NCBI GenBank assembly: GCA_947448725.1
Contig: CANFOM010000007.1
Span: 43,585 to 107,584, forward strand
DNA length: 64,000 nt
Direction: 5' to 3'
Source: Bacteroidota bacterium
GTDB taxonomy: Bacteria; Bacteroidota; Bacteroidia; Chitinophagales; Chitinophagaceae
Shown: piece after piece, positions 54,608 through 64,000 of the stretch
How the letters are laid out: the number at the start of each line of letters is the position of its first letter
How positions within the stretch are numbered: the stretch's first letter is position 1
The notes under the pieces: generated by a model
What the model saw: the letters and a program-made list of their open reading frames with translations, nothing else
What the model was told of the DNA's origin: nothing
The model's database searches: none
Made by a program: the position numbers and the translations under genes

Positions 54608-55129
54608 TTATCCGTTAAATACTTTTGATAATTTTATATTTCTTGTTTTTGCAAATTGAATTGGCTCACGTAATAAACCTAAAGCTTTGATAGTTGCTTT
54701 AACCACATTGTGTGGGTTAGCAGATCCTAAACTTTTTGCTAATACGTCAGTTATACCTGCGCTCTCTAATACCGCACGCATGCTACCACCCGCAATTACA
54801 CCCGCTCCGTGTGCAGCTGGCTTTATTAATACTTTAGCAGCACCTTCTTTAGCTAATTGCTCATGTGGAATGGTTCCGTGCATGATAGGTACTTTTACTA
54901 AATTTTTCTTAGCATCTTCAATACCTTTTGTAATAGCTTCTTGAACTTCTTTGGCCTTACCTAAACCTTGACCTACAACGCCATTTTCGTTCCCTACTAC
55001 TACTAAAGCTGAAAAGCTAAAAGTACGTCCGCCTTTTGTTGTTTTAACTACACGGTTGATAGAAACTACTTTTTCTTTTAGTTCTACATCACCTGCTGCT
55101 TTAACTTTATTTACATTTACTTTAGACAT
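54608..55129 (-). CDS. rpsE: 30S ribosomal protein S5
   Basis: 173 residues. The double-stranded-RNA-binding-like N-terminal domain ([46 protein letters not shown]) and the C-terminal domain ([37 protein letters not shown]) are complete. It contributes to decoding fidelity at the mRNA entry site. Between rplR and rpmD. Confidence 0.96.
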   Translation of the reverse strand: MSKVNVNKVKAAGDVELKEKVVSINRVVKTTKGGRTFSFSALVVVGNENGVVGQGLGKAKEVQEAITKGIEDAKKNLVKVPIMHGTIPHEQLAKEGAAKVLIKPAAHGAGVIAGGSMRAVLESAGITDVLAKSLGSANPHNVVKATIKALGLLREPIQFAKTRNIKLSKVFNG

Positions 55130-55156
55130 GTTTTTCTATTAGTATTTTTTATCGAA

Positions 55157-55507
55157 TTAAAATTGAAGTCCTCCCTCTCTTGCACCTTCAGCAACTGCCT
55201 TAATTCTACCATGGTATAAATTACCACCTCTGTCGAATATACATGTTGTGATAGAAAGCGCTGCAGCTTTTTTAGCAACTGATTGTCCAGCTAATTTAGC
55301 TTTCTCAATTTTTACTACTTTTTGCGCAGCGATATCTGCTTCTCTTGAAGAAGATGCAGCTAATGTTACGCCATTTACATCATCAATTAATTGACAATAA
55401 ACGTCGGCGTTACTTCTGAATACAGATAAACGAGGTCTCGCTGCAGTACCTTGTACTTTTTTGCGAATTCTATATCTGATCTTTTGTCTTTGAGCTAATT
55501 TACTCAT
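55157..55507 (-). CDS. rplR: 50S ribosomal protein L18
   Basis: 116 residues; binds 5S rRNA. RIRKKVQGTAARPRLSVFRSNADVYCQLIDDVNG, VAKKAAALSITTCIFDRGGNLYHGRIKAVAEGAREGGLQF is the full L18 sequence pattern. Between rplF and rpsE. Confidence 0.96.
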   Translation of the reverse strand: MSKLAQRQKIRYRIRKKVQGTAARPRLSVFRSNADVYCQLIDDVNGVTLAASSSREADIAAQKVVKIEKAKLAGQSVAKKAAALSITTCIFDRGGNLYHGRIKAVAEGAREGGLQF

Positions 55508-55559
55508 AATATTTATTTTTTAGTCGAGCGATGCTGCCGCTCTTTTTAATTTTTAATGT

Positions 55560-56111
55560 TTATTTACCTGCTGCTTTACCTGCTTTTCTTCTTACCACCT
55601 CATCAGAATAACGAACACCTTTTCCTTTGTATGGTTCTGGTTTACGTAAACCACGAATCTTAGCAGCTACTTGTCCAATTAATTGTTTGTCGCTACCCTC
55701 TAAAAAGATTTTAGGATTTTGTCCTTTCTCTGTAGTAGTAGTTACTTTTAATTCCTTAGGCACTTCAAAAATGATATTGTGAGAATAACCTAAAGCAAGA
55801 TCTAATATATTACCAGCATTGGTGGCTTTGAAACCTACCCCTACTAACTCTAAATCTTTTTTATAACCATCTGTAACTCCTTTAACTAAATTACTAATTA
55901 AAGAACGGTACAACCCGTGCATCGCTCTATGACGAATTTGCTCGGTAGGGCGTTTAACGATTAATTCTGTTTCAGTAATTTCGATTTCGATATCACGATC
56001 AATTTCTTGTGTTAAAGTTCCTTTGGGTCCTTTTACAGTTACTACCGAATTTGCTACCGAAATGGTAACTCCTTTTGGGATGCTAACTGGTTTTTTTCCT
56101 ATTCTAGACAT
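55560..56111 (-). CDS. rplF: 50S ribosomal protein L6
   Basis: 183 residues with two related L6 domains (MSRIGKKPVSIPKGVTISV, VTVKGPKGTLTQEI; then IFLEGSDKQLIGQVAAKIRGLRKPEPYKGKGVRY). It lies near the GTPase-associated centre of the 50S. A 94-nt spacer separates it from rpsH upstream. Confidence 0.96.
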   Translation of the reverse strand: MSRIGKKPVSIPKGVTISVANSVVTVKGPKGTLTQEIDRDIEIEITETELIVKRPTEQIRHRAMHGLYRSLISNLVKGVTDGYKKDLELVGVGFKATNAGNILDLALGYSHNIIFEVPKELKVTTTTEKGQNPKIFLEGSDKQLIGQVAAKIRGLRKPEPYKGKGVRYSDEVVRRKAGKAAGK

Positions 56112-56205
56112 AGTCGTTTGTTTTATTTTTGTTAGGTTGCTTAATTGTTTTCAGCCCCGACTAAAGGCTTAAATGCATACTAAGCAATGAATTTGTTTTC
56201 TTTTA

Positions 56206-56604
56206 TTAAGAGATTGCACACAATACTTCACCACCCACATTGTTGGCTTTAGCTTGCTTATCTGTTAATACTCCTTTTGAAGTACTTAAGATAGCAATAC
56301 CTAAACCATTGCTTACTCTTTTAATTTCGGCTGGCTTTGCATATTGACGCAAACCCGGACGACTGATACGATCTAAAGAACGAATCGCTGGTTGCTTTGT
56401 TGATGGATCGTATTTCAAGGCAATTTTAATTACCCCTTGTTTACTATCATCTTCAAATTTGTATTTCAAGATATATCCTTGATCATACAATATTTCAGTG
56501 ATACGCTTTTTTAAATTGGACGCAGGAATTTCAACGATACGGTGTTGTGCCATTTGGGCATTGCGTATTCTTGTTAAGTAGTCTGCTATTGGATCTGTTA
56601 CCAT
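56206..56604 (-). CDS. rpsH: 30S ribosomal protein S8
   Basis: 132 residues; DPIADYLTRIRNAQMAQHRIVEIPASNLKKRI and GLGIAILSTSKGVLTDKQAKANNVGGEVLCAIS are the N- and C-terminal S8 signatures. It binds 16S helix 21; in E. coli it also represses the spc operon at rplE, a control not tested here. Between rpsN and rplF. Confidence 0.96.
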   Translation of the reverse strand: MVTDPIADYLTRIRNAQMAQHRIVEIPASNLKKRITEILYDQGYILKYKFEDDSKQGVIKIALKYDPSTKQPAIRSLDRISRPGLRQYAKPAEIKRVSNGLGIAILSTSKGVLTDKQAKANNVGGEVLCAIS

Positions 56605-56690
56605 ATTAGTATTTTAAATCAGTTCTAAATTTTGTTTTGTTTCAGTATTCAAATGAATGAACTTAAATCAATGTTACTTTTTTAAAAGTA

Positions 56691-56960
56691 TTACCAGCTT
56701 GCTTTTTTAACACCTGGTATTAAACCATTCAAAGCCATATCGCGGAATACAATCCTTGATACTCCGAAGTAACGGATATACCCTTTAGGACGACCCGTTA
56801 ATTGACAACGATTTTTTAAACGAACAGGTGATGCATTTTTAGGTAGTTTATCTAAACCTGCATAATCACCAGCAGCTTTTAAAGCAGCGCGCTTTTCAGC
56901 AAATTTTTTCACCATTGCTTCACGCTTCTTTTGTCTGGCTTTGATAGATTCTTTTGCCAT
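56691..56960 (-). CDS. rpsN: 30S ribosomal protein S14 (long, zinc-free form)
   Basis: 89 residues. The C-terminal [40 protein letters not shown] is universal. The zinc-ribbon CxxC pairs of the short form are replaced, leaving one Cys, so this is the long C-minus type. The N-terminal extension is lysine-rich. Between rplE and rpsH. Confidence 0.95.
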   Translation of the reverse strand: MAKESIKARQKKREAMVKKFAEKRAALKAAGDYAGLDKLPKNASPVRLKNRCQLTGRPKGYIRYFGVSRIVFRDMALNGLIPGVKKASW

Positions 56961-56983
56961 AATTCTATTTTAATCTTGTTATT

Positions 56984-57559
56984 TTAGTTATTGTCTTTTT
57001 TACTATTCTTAAACGGCATACCCAATTCTTTTAATAATTCGTATGCTTCTTCGTTTGATTGCGCAGTAGTCACGAAAGTGATGTCCAATCCAGTAATTTT
57101 ATTTACTTTATCGATATCAATTTCAGGAAAAATGATTTGCTCTGTAACACCTAATGTGTAGTTTCCACGACCATCAAATGCTTTATCGCTAATTCCTTTG
57201 AAATCACGTACACGAGGTAACGCAACAGAAACTAAACGATCTAAGAACTCATACATTTTCACACCTCTTAAAGTTACGCGAGCACCAATTGGCATACCCT
57301 TACGTAATTTAAAGTTAGAGATGTCTTTTTTAGACATAGTTGGAACTGCTTTCTGACCTGTGATCATAGTTAACTCGTCTAATGCGATGTCCACTAATTT
57401 CTTGTCATTTACGGCACCATTTACACCACGGTTGATGCATATTTTTTCCAACTTTGGAGTTTGCATTACAGACTTGTAACCAAACTTTTTAGATAAAGCA
57501 GGTATCACTTCTTTAGTGTACTTGTCTGCTAATCTTGGAGTGTATTTTACTGTACTCAT
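56984..57559 (-). CDS. rplE: 50S ribosomal protein L5
   Basis: 191 residues; binds 5S rRNA and contacts the P-site tRNA. Marks include [79 protein letters not shown]. The start codon overlaps the rplX stop by 1 nt. Confidence 0.96.
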   Translation of the reverse strand: MSTVKYTPRLADKYTKEVIPALSKKFGYKSVMQTPKLEKICINRGVNGAVNDKKLVDIALDELTMITGQKAVPTMSKKDISNFKLRKGMPIGARVTLRGVKMYEFLDRLVSVALPRVRDFKGISDKAFDGRGNYTLGVTEQIIFPEIDIDKVNKITGLDITFVTTAQSNEEAYELLKELGMPFKNSKKDNN

Positions 57560-57897
57560 TATTTAATTACCTCCCCTGATTTTTTTGATGTTCTTACTAA
57601 TTTTCCTTCTACTCTTGTACGCTTTACTTTTGTTGGCGCGCTAGTTTTAGCATCCCATAACATTACATTACTAATGTTAATAGCTGCTTCTACTTTAACG
57701 ATGCCTCCTTTAGTATTAGACGCTGAAGGCTTTGTATGTTTAGTTGCAATGGCTACGCCCTCAACAATTACACGACCTTTATCAACGATTACTTCCAACA
57801 CGGTGCGAGGCTTTTTCAAGTCCTTGTCATCACCAGCAATCACTACTACCGTGTCGCCTTTCTTGATGTTGAATTTGGGTTTGAATCTGTTACTCAT
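57559..57897 (-). CDS. rplX: 50S ribosomal protein L24
   Basis: 112 residues with an N-terminal KOW motif ([38 protein letters not shown]). It initiates 50S assembly by binding the 5' end of 23S rRNA. Coupled to rplE by a 1-nt overlap; rplN is 14 nt upstream. Confidence 0.95.
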   Translation of the reverse strand: MSNRFKPKFNIKKGDTVVVIAGDDKDLKKPRTVLEVIVDKGRVIVEGVAIATKHTKPSASNTKGGIVKVEAAINISNVMLWDAKTSAPTKVKRTRVEGKLVRTSKKSGEVIK

Positions 57898-57911
57898 AAC
57901 TTATTTATAAT

Positions 57912-58280
57912 TTATAACACCTCTGGTGCTAATGAAACAATTTTCATGTATCCTTTATCACGTAATTCACGAGCCACTGGCCCAAAAATACGTGTACCTC
58001 TTGGCTCGTCAGAAGTGTTTAATAAAACAACAGCGTTGTCATCAAAACGGATATAAGATCCGTCTTTTCTGCGCAATTTGTTTTTGGTACGAACAATAAC
58101 TGCTTTAGATACGGTACCTTTTTTGATACCACCTGCAGGAATTGCGTCTTTTACAGTAACAACAATTTTGTCACCGATTTTTGCATAGTCTTGCCCGCTA
58201 TTCCCAAGCACTTTGATACAAAGTACTTCCTTGGCGCCACTATTATCAGCTACATTGAGCCTACTTTCTTGCTGAATCAT
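57912..58280 (-). CDS. rplN: 50S ribosomal protein L14
   Basis: 122 residues, the universal length. [43 protein letters not shown] and [28 protein letters not shown] are diagnostic. It sits at the subunit interface. A 75-nt spacer separates it from rpsQ. Confidence 0.97.
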   Translation of the reverse strand: MIQQESRLNVADNSGAKEVLCIKVLGNSGQDYAKIGDKIVVTVKDAIPAGGIKKGTVSKAVIVRTKNKLRRKDGSYIRFDDNAVVLLNTSDEPRGTRIFGPVARELRDKGYMKIVSLAPEVL

Positions 58281-58355
58281 TTTATTTAGCTTTTAGCTTT
58301 TTAGTCCTTCCTTTTTCAAGGTCGGGTGAATACTGTTTACTTTTTGGGGTTTGGT

Positions 58356-58613
58356 TTATTTAGCTTTTTCAACTACTTCAACCAATCTCCAACGTTTTGT
58401 TTTACTTAATGGACGAGTCTCCATGATTTTAACGATGTCTCCAATTGTGCACTCTTGTTTTTCATCATGCGCATGGAACTTAGTTGTTTTTTTCACGAAC
58501 TTTCCATAAATCGGATGTTTTACTTTTCTTTCAACAGCTACAGTTATGGTTTTATCCATCTTGTCGCTGGTGACAACTCCGATTCTAATTTTACGTAAAT
58601 TTCTTTCTACCAT
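58356..58613 (-). CDS. rpsQ: 30S ribosomal protein S17
   Basis: 85 residues with the S17 OB fold: [74 protein letters not shown]. It binds the 5' domain of 16S rRNA. Between rpmC and rplN. Confidence 0.96.
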   Translation of the reverse strand: MVERNLRKIRIGVVTSDKMDKTITVAVERKVKHPIYGKFVKKTTKFHAHDEKQECTIGDIVKIMETRPLSKTKRWRLVEVVEKAK

Positions 58614-58650
58614 TGTTTATCAATTTTTGGTTAGCGTATCTGAGGTTTAA

Positions 58651-58863
58651 TTAGATGCCTAACTCTTTTTTCTTTAATTCCGTTTTCAAACGGGCAATGT
58701 CTTGACGAAGTCCGCGAATGCTCATTGGATTCTCTAAAGGAGAAATAGCATGAGCGAACTCTAGTTTTTTAAGTCTTAATTGATCTTCATCGATACGAGC
58801 TTTGATGTCCGTAACGCTGATATCTTTCAATCCTTTATTAAAATCATATTTCTTGTTTGCCAT
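58651..58863 (-). CDS. rpmC: 50S ribosomal protein L29
   Basis: 70 residues, two long helices with LKDISVTDIKARIDEDQLRLKKLEFAHAISPLENPMSIRGLRQDIARLKTEL. It lies at the peptide exit site. Between rplP and rpsQ. Confidence 0.95.
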   Translation of the reverse strand: MANKKYDFNKGLKDISVTDIKARIDEDQLRLKKLEFAHAISPLENPMSIRGLRQDIARLKTELKKKELGI

Positions 58864-58898
58864 AGCAAAATCTTTTTTATTGTTTACGCTTAAATAAA

Positions 58899-59312
58899 TT
58901 ACAAGTCTCTTCTTGTAACGAATTTAGTTCTGATTGGTAATTTTTGTGCTGCTAAACCCATTGCCTCTTTTGCCACTTCTGGTGTAACACCATCAATTTC
59001 AAAAATGATACGACCTGGTTCAACGACTGCTGCCCAAAATTCTGGGTTACCTTTACCCTTACCCATTCTCACCTCTGCAGGCTTACGAGTAATAATTTTA
59101 TCTGGGAAAACACGAATCCAAACATTACCTTCTCTTTTCATGGCACGTGTCATTGCTTGACGAGCAGATTCTAATTGTCTGTTGGTTAACCAAATTGGAT
59201 CTAATGATTTTAAGGCAAAAGAACCAAATGCAATAGAAGCTCCGCGTTTCGCTATTTCACGAATACGTCCTTTCTGTTGTTTTCTATGTTTACTTCTTTT
59301 CGGCTGTAACAT
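58899..59312 (-). CDS. rplP: 50S ribosomal protein L16
   Basis: 137 residues: [67 protein letters not shown] and [27 protein letters not shown]. It positions the aminoacyl-tRNA in the A site. Between rpsC and rpmC. Confidence 0.97.
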   Translation of the reverse strand: MLQPKRSKHRKQQKGRIREIAKRGASIAFGSFALKSLDPIWLTNRQLESARQAMTRAMKREGNVWIRVFPDKIITRKPAEVRMGKGKGNPEFWAAVVEPGRIIFEIDGVTPEVAKEAMGLAAQKLPIRTKFVTRRDL

Positions 59313-59372
59313 ATTCTTATTGTTATCTCTTTTTTAAATTGTTGTTTTACTCAGTTTTGTTGGTCGTAGGAA

Positions 59373-60155
59373 TTATCTTTTTCTTGGTCCACCACCACCG
59401 CCACCTGGACGACGATCGTTACCACGATCAAATCCACCACGGTCATCACGACGGTCTCCGCCTGGACGATCTGCTCTTTCACCACCGTCTTTACCGCCGA
59501 TGAAATTTGGATTCAATTCTCTTTTTCCTAAAACCTCCCCTTTACAAATCCATACTTTGATACCGATTTTACCATACACTGTTAAAGCGTATACATTGGC
59601 ATAATCGATGTCCATTCTGAAAGTATGTAAAGGAACTCTACCTTGTTTAATTTCTTCACTACGTGCAATCTCTGCTCCGCCAATACGACCACCTACTTTC
59701 ACTTTAATTCCTTCTGCACCCATTCTTAAAGTAGAAGCAATCGCCATTTTAATAGCACGCTTATAGTTAATACGATTTTCAATTTGACGCGCAATGGTAT
59801 CTGCAACGATGGTTGCATCTAACTCTGGACGACGAATTTCTAAAATGTTAATTTGAACATCGTCTTTACCTGTTAATTTTTTCAACTCTTCTTTGATACG
59901 ATCAACCTCTCCACCACCTTTACCGATGATGATACCTGGTTTAGAAGTGTGAATGGTAATTATCAGCTTACCTAAAGTACGTTCAATAACAATACGTGCG
60001 ATGCCGCCTTTGCTAATACGCGCATTTAAATAAGTACGGATTTTATGGTCTTCGATCAACTTAGTAGCGTAGTCTTTTTTACTGCCGTACCAGTTGCTTT
60101 CCCATCCGCGGATGATGCCTAATCTGTTTCCAATTGGATTTGCTTTCTGACCCAT
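59373..60155 (-). CDS. rpsC: 30S ribosomal protein S3 with Arg/Gly/Asp-rich tail
   Basis: 260 residues. The N-terminal KH domain ([37 protein letters not shown]) and the C-terminal domain ([31 protein letters not shown]) are complete. It ends in about 40 extra residues rich in Arg, Asp and Gly ([20 protein letters not shown], then a poly-Gly run), longer than the E. coli tail. It is part of the mRNA entry channel helicase activity. Confidence 0.97.
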   Translation of the reverse strand: MGQKANPIGNRLGIIRGWESNWYGSKKDYATKLIEDHKIRTYLNARISKGGIARIVIERTLGKLIITIHTSKPGIIIGKGGGEVDRIKEELKKLTGKDDVQINILEIRRPELDATIVADTIARQIENRINYKRAIKMAIASTLRMGAEGIKVKVGGRIGGAEIARSEEIKQGRVPLHTFRMDIDYANVYALTVYGKIGIKVWICKGEVLGKRELNPNFIGGKDGGERADRPGGDRRDDRGGFDRGNDRRPGGGGGGPRKR

Positions 60156-60173
60156 AGTAATGGTTTAGAATAT

Positions 60174-60530
60174 TTAGTTTTTTAAATCTGTTTTTTTATC
60201 TACAATCATGGTTACATGATTACTGCGTTTACGCACTCGATAGCCACGTCCTTGTGGAGCTGGGCGCATACGCTTTAACGTACGACCACCGTCTACAAAA
60301 ACTGTTTTTACAACTAAGTTGCTATCTGCTGCGCTCTCGCCGCTATTTTTTTGTTCCCAATTATTAATTGCACTTTTCAACAACTTTGCCAAAGGCACAG
60401 CGTTGTGTTGTGGATGGAACTCCAAAATTGCCAATGCTTTTTCCACTTCCATGCCGCGTATAACGTCTGCAAGCAAACGCATCTTACGAGGGCCTGTGGG
60501 GTAATTGTTTAGTTTAGCTAATGCTTCCAT
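60174..60530 (-). CDS. rplV: 50S ribosomal protein L22
   Basis: 118 residues. [49 protein letters not shown] and the exit-tunnel hairpin [32 protein letters not shown] are diagnostic. Between rpsS and rpsC. Confidence 0.96.
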   Translation of the reverse strand: MEALAKLNNYPTGPRKMRLLADVIRGMEVEKALAILEFHPQHNAVPLAKLLKSAINNWEQKNSGESAADSNLVVKTVFVDGGRTLKRMRPAPQGRGYRVRKRSNHVTMIVDKKTDLKN

Positions 60531-60554
60531 TTCTTAATGTATTTATTACTACTT

Positions 60555-60824
60555 TTATTTCTTTGTTCCAGCGTGTCCTCTGAAGTTTCTTGTTGGAGAG
60601 AATTCACCCAATTTGTGTCCTACCATAAATTCGGTAACATACACAGGGATAAATTTATTTCCGTTATGAACTGCGAAAGTATGTCCAACAAATTCTGGAG
60701 AAATCGTGCTACGACGACTCCAAGTTTTGATTACTGCTTTCTTAGTTTTGCCTTCATTCATACCCTCTACTTTTACTTCAAGGTTATGATCTATATAAGG
60801 ACCTTTTTTAATCGAACGACCCAT
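60555..60824 (-). CDS. rpsS: 30S ribosomal protein S19
   Basis: 89 residues: [75 protein letters not shown], the complete S19. It lies in the 30S head near the A site. Between rplB and rplV. Confidence 0.97.
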   Translation of the reverse strand: MGRSIKKGPYIDHNLEVKVEGMNEGKTKKAVIKTWSRRSTISPEFVGHTFAVHNGNKFIPVYVTEFMVGHKLGEFSPTRNFRGHAGTKK

Positions 60825-60850
60825 AGTAATGAGTTAATTGTTTTATTAAA

Positions 60851-61690
60851 TTATTTTGTCAATTTTTTACCATCACGGCGTTGGATAATTAACTTATCGC
60901 TACCTTTTCCTCTTGTTCTAGTTTTCTCCCCTTTAGCATACTTACCAGTTCTGCTTCTTGGATGTCCACCAGACGCTCTACCTTCACCACCACCCATCGG
61001 ATGATCCACTGGATTCATCGCAACACCTCTAACACGAGGTCTTACGCCTTTCCAACGATTTCTACCTGCTTTACCAGCAGTTTCCAAATTGTGATCGCTA
61101 TTAGAAACAACTCCTACTGTCGCGTAGCAATTGATTAAAACTTTACGTAATTCACCAGAAGGCATTTTCAATACAGCGTAAGCTTCTTCCTTGTTCGCTA
61201 ATTGAGCAGAAGAACCAGCACTACGTACTAATTTTCCACCTTGACCTGGTTGCATTTCTACATTGTGAATGATAGTACCTAATGGAATTGATTTCATTGG
61301 TAAAGCATTCCCAATTTCAGGAGCCACGTTTTCACCAGAAGAAACTTTCGTTCCAACTTGTAAACCTTGTGGGCAAATGATATATCTTTTTTCGCCATCA
61401 GTATATTGTACTAAAGCGATAAATGCAGTTCTGTTTGGATCGTACTCGATAGAAACCACAGTGGCTTCCATTTGTGTTTTATTTCTTTTGAAATCGATGA
61501 TACGATAATGTTGTCTATGACCACCACCCATATAACGCATTGCACGACGACCTTGGAAGTTACGTCCAGCGGTTTTCTTTTGTGGCTCTAATAAACTCTT
61601 TTCAGGCTTATTAGTGGTAATCTCAGCATAGGCGTTCCCAATTCTCCAACGGGTACCTGCTGTAATTGGTTTGTACTTTCTTAATGCCAT
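60851..61690 (-). CDS. rplB: 50S ribosomal protein L2
   Basis: 279 residues with the OB and SH3-like domains and a C-terminal tail near the peptidyl-transferase centre. Marks are [57 protein letters not shown] and [31 protein letters not shown], which includes the conserved essential His. Between rplW and rpsS. Confidence 0.97.
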   Translation of the reverse strand: MALRKYKPITAGTRWRIGNAYAEITTNKPEKSLLEPQKKTAGRNFQGRRAMRYMGGGHRQHYRIIDFKRNKTQMEATVVSIEYDPNRTAFIALVQYTDGEKRYIICPQGLQVGTKVSSGENVAPEIGNALPMKSIPLGTIIHNVEMQPGQGGKLVRSAGSSAQLANKEEAYAVLKMPSGELRKVLINCYATVGVVSNSDHNLETAGKAGRNRWKGVRPRVRGVAMNPVDHPMGGGEGRASGGHPRSRTGKYAKGEKTRTRGKGSDKLIIQRRDGKKLTK

Positions 61691-61761
61691 TTTGTTTCTT
61701 TTTCTTTTTAAAGACTTTCGTCTTACGAATTTTTCAGCTTCGCGGGCTATTATTTAATTTA

Positions 61762-62061
61762 TTAAATGCTTGCGTATAGGTCAATGGTTTCACCTTCCGC
61801 AACAGTTACCAAAGCTTTCTTGTAACCAGATTTAATTCCAGATACAACACCCGCTTTAGTAGAACGAGATTTATTTTTACCAGGAACAACCAATGTATTT
61901 ACTTCTAATACATTGACACCATAAAATTGTTCGATGGCTGTTTTGATTTCTAATTTATTAGCACGACGATCTACTTTGAAAGCATATCTTCTCAATTTTT
62001 CTTGTTGAGCATTTGCTTTTTCAGTTAAGATCGGCTTGATTAATATTTCTGTCAATTTCAT
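61762..62061 (-). CDS. rplW: 50S ribosomal protein L23
   Basis: 99 residues: LTEILIKPILTEKANAQQEKLRRYAFKVDRRANKLEIKTAIEQFYGVNVLEVNTLVVPGKNKS. It lies at the exit tunnel and docks trigger factor and SRP. Between rplD and rplB. Confidence 0.96.
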   Translation of the reverse strand: MKLTEILIKPILTEKANAQQEKLRRYAFKVDRRANKLEIKTAIEQFYGVNVLEVNTLVVPGKNKSRSTKAGVVSGIKSGYKKALVTVAEGETIDLYASI

Positions 62062-62089
62062 AATTATAATTTTTTTAAAGTCGGTAAGC

Positions 62090-62722
62090 TTATGCTACAG
62101 CTTCTTCTTCGTTAAAAATTTTAGCAGCACTTTCCGTGATTACTAATATATCGGCATTCATGATGTCGTAAGTATTAATATCAGCTAACAAAGTAGTTGC
62201 TACGTTAGGAATGTTTCTAGTGCTTAAATGAAGATTGTCATTATAATCAGGTAAAATCACTAAAGTTTTTTTGTTGTCTAAACTCAATTGAGTCATGATG
62301 CCAGCAATAGTGGATGTTTTTGGAGCATCTAAGTTGATGTCTTCTACTACTAAAATTGCTTGATCGATCGCTTTGTGAGACAATGCAGAAATTTTTGCAA
62401 GGTCTTTTACTTTACGATTTAATTTAAAATCGTAGCTATGTGGTTTTGGTCCAAAAATAGTACCACCACCTTTGTATAAAGGGTTACGGATATTACCCTT
62501 ACGAGCTCCACCTGTACCTTTTTGTTTGTGTAATTTTCTGCTTGCCCCTTGTACTTCTGCACGAGTTTTAACTTTATGCGTACCAGAACGGCGTGCAGCT
62601 AAATATTGTTTTACAGCTAAGTAGATAACGTGATCGTTTGGTGTTGCACCAAATATATCTTCAGGTAAATTTACCTGTCTGCCTGTTTTTTTGCCCTTTA
62701 TGTTTAATACTTCTAATTGCAT
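62090..62722 (-). CDS. rplD: 50S ribosomal protein L4
   Basis: 210 residues. The extended tunnel loop (RTRAEVQGASRKLHKQKGTGGARKGNIRNPLYKGGGTIFGPKPHSYDFKLNRKVK, written here in part: GGARKGNIRNPLYKGGG) and the globular domain (LSHKAIDQAILVVEDINLD) are intact. In gammaproteobacteria L4 represses the S10 operon; the gap before rplC here would be a natural place for such control. Between rplC and rplW. Confidence 0.95.
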   Translation of the reverse strand: MQLEVLNIKGKKTGRQVNLPEDIFGATPNDHVIYLAVKQYLAARRSGTHKVKTRAEVQGASRKLHKQKGTGGARKGNIRNPLYKGGGTIFGPKPHSYDFKLNRKVKDLAKISALSHKAIDQAILVVEDINLDAPKTSTIAGIMTQLSLDNKKTLVILPDYNDNLHLSTRNIPNVATTLLADINTYDIMNADILVITESAAKIFNEEEAVA

Positions 62723-62742
62723 GATTGTCGATTAAGTGGTGA

Positions 62743-63360
62743 TTACTTTTGGATTAAAACGATTGAACCGTTGTTGCCAGGAACTGAACCACTAACAAGT
62801 ACGTAGTTTTTTTCTGGGAATAATTTTAATACCGTTAAACCTTTAGTTTTTACGCGATCAGTACCCATACGTCCAGCCATACGCATTCCTTTGAATACTC
62901 TTGCTGGGTAAGATGATCCACCAATAGAACCTGGTGCACGAGAACGATCGTGTTGACCGTGTGTAGCTTCACCCACACCACTAAATCCATGGCGTTTTAC
63001 AACCCCTTGGAATCCTTTACCTTTTGTGGTACCTACAACTTCCACTGTATCTCCTTCAGCGAACATATCTAAAGTGATAGTTGCACCTAAAGCAGCTTCT
63101 AGTGAATAGTCACGGAATTCTTTTACAAAACGCTTAGGAGCAGTTTGTGCTTTTGCGTAGTGATTGATCTCTGATTTTGTAGAATGTTTTTCTTTCTTGT
63201 CGCCCAACGCTAATTGTACTGCGCTGTAGCCGTCTACTTCAGGAGTTTTCACCTGAGTGACTACGCAAGGACCAGCTTCAATAATGGTACAAGCAATTTG
63301 CTTACCATCTTGACCAAAAATGCTAGTCATGCCAATTTTTTTTCCAATAATACCTTTCAT
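62743..63360 (-). CDS. rplC: 50S ribosomal protein L3
   Basis: 205 residues: [36 protein letters not shown] and [55 protein letters not shown], the loop that reaches the peptidyl-transferase centre. A 266-nt spacer separates it from rpsJ, far longer than any other gap in the cluster. Confidence 0.96.
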   Translation of the reverse strand: MKGIIGKKIGMTSIFGQDGKQIACTIIEAGPCVVTQVKTPEVDGYSAVQLALGDKKEKHSTKSEINHYAKAQTAPKRFVKEFRDYSLEAALGATITLDMFAEGDTVEVVGTTKGKGFQGVVKRHGFSGVGEATHGQHDRSRAPGSIGGSSYPARVFKGMRMAGRMGTDRVKTKGLTVLKLFPEKNYVLVSGSVPGNNGSIVLIQK

Positions 63361-63626
63361 CTGTTTTGCGGTTTATGCCCCGCGCTTGGTTCTGAGGACA
63401 TCCGATGATGATGCTACACTTTAATCTTTCGATTCTTAGTAGCTCGGATTCAATCCCTGTTTGCTGCCGACCTTTTCCTGAGTTTTCTCTTTTGAAAGAG
63501 AAGGGGAAGTACCGGAAGTAAACAAACCTCGAAGGGCCTGTTTATATTTTACTTATTTCCTACCAGCGCTCCTTTTTCAACTGATGCATAATGTGTCAGT
63601 GATTGGGAGATGGAATTTATAAATAC
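63361..63626 (-). promoter_or_regulatory. 266-nt rpsJ-rplC spacer with hairpins, possible r-protein leader
   Basis: No ORF fits this gap. On the transcript strand it holds a hairpin TTCTCTT-TCAA-AAGAGAA (63485-63502). A second helix AAACA...TGTTT encloses CCT-TCG-AGG (63520-63543). No TAnnTTTG box is present. It may be an attenuator or r-protein-binding leader for the rplC-secY part; this is inference. Confidence 0.4.
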
Positions 63627-63932
63627 TTATGCCTTGATCTCCACCTCAACACCAGAAGGCAAATCTAATTTACTTAGAGCGTCAACTGTTTTAGAAGAAG
63701 AAGTGAAAATATCCAATAAACGCTTGTGCGTTGCTAATTGGAACTGCTCACGACTTTTCTTGTTTGCGTGTGGTGAACGCAACACAGTAAAAATGCGTTT
63801 GTGGGTAGGTAAAGGAATAGGACCTGTAACTACTGCACCAGTACTGCGAACGGTTTTTACGATTTTCTCAGCAGACTTGTCTACCAAGTTGTGATCGTAA
63901 GATTGTAATTTTATTCTAATTCTTTGAGACAT
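63627..63932 (-). CDS. rpsJ: 30S ribosomal protein S10
   Basis: 101 residues starting [66 protein letters not shown] is the full S10 fold, which is shared with NusB-dependent antitermination. An in-frame TTG at 63963-63965 extends the frame by 11 codons but lies inside the -7 promoter box, so the ATG at 63930-63932 is used. Confidence 0.97.
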   Translation of the reverse strand: MSQRIRIKLQSYDHNLVDKSAEKIVKTVRSTGAVVTGPIPLPTHKRIFTVLRSPHANKKSREQFQLATHKRLLDIFTSSSKTVDALSKLDLPSGVEVEIKA

Positions 63933-63962
63933 AGCTATTTTTCCCAAATTATCTTGGGGTTG

Positions 63963-63993
63963 CAAAGGTAATGGGTTGTGCCGTAATATTCAA
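63963..63993 (-). promoter_or_regulatory. promoter of the S10 ribosomal protein cluster
   Basis: On the minus strand TTG (63991-63993), 20 bp, then TACCTTTG (63963-63970), a full match to the Bacteroidota promoter consensus. Transcription would start about 25 nt before the rpsJ ATG. It shows that rpsJ does not depend only on read-through from upstream fusA-type genes. Confidence 0.75.
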
Positions 63994-64000
63994 GAAATAA

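Overview
The window comes from a member of the Bacteroidota, most likely Chitinophagales/Chitinophagaceae-like. The evidence is AT-rich DNA, start codons without Shine-Dalgarno sequences, promoters of the TTG-N(~20)-TAnnTTTG type, T9SS type A sorting domains, an OMP_b-brl-type receptor, DUF4835/DUF4296 proteins, the Rpb6-like omega subunit and a eukaryotic-type citrate synthase. The genus call is inference.

Layout. 1-4293 (+): a 5-oxoprolinase cluster (pxpB cut by the window edge, a TSUP permease, pxpC, pxpA and an NRAMP-fold transporter), which would import and hydrolyse 5-oxoproline to glutamate. 4304-10430 (-): tgt, an LptF/G permease, citrate synthase, a tRNA-Ala(GGC) and a TonB-type outer-membrane receptor, with the tRNA squeezed between the last two. 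10505-12255 (+): a glycosyltransferase and rsmG. 12269-14209 (-): an M1 peptidase.

14304-28000 (-) is the accessory heart of the window. An AraC-type regulator with a membrane N-terminus precedes seven collinear genes with gaps of 15-66 nt: a T9SS protein, a 1096-aa head-repeat protein, a beta-barrel, a lipoprotein, another T9SS protein, a 1434-aa head-repeat protein and a BcsA-like glycosyltransferase. Both giant proteins are built from YadA-head-like (NTA/AMG) repeats and end in a DUF1566/Lcl_C C-type-lectin-like domain. The last ~130 bp of the 1096-aa gene look exactly like the variable repeat of a diversity-generating retroelement (DGR): about 51% GC, many NNC codons and an A-poor sense strand. 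No reverse transcriptase or template repeat lies in the window. The 1434-aa gene contains near-perfect 84-bp tandem repeats.

28010-33207 (-): rsmI, purS, pssA, an aminopeptidase P and recG. 33288-41766 (+, except a LOG-family gene): trpS, a deoxynucleoside kinase, a GlcD-like oxidase, an outer-membrane protein, a sodium:solute symporter, an O-methyltransferase, a LysM glucosaminidase and hpt. 41893-43620 (-): dnaJ and grpE, divergent from rlmI-like 43744-44919. 45053-48069 (-): a peroxiredoxin, DUF4296, DUF4835, omega and bamD. 48240-52361 (-): rpsA, a BaiN-like flavoprotein and map.

52447-63993 (-): the S10-spc ribosomal protein cluster from rpsJ to secY, with a consensus promoter before rpsJ and a strong terminator after secY. 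The usual infA-rpmJ-rpsM-rpsK-rpsD-rpoA-rplQ continuation is absent here. No gene-free stretch exceeds 300 bases; the longest is the 266-nt rpsJ-rplC gap.
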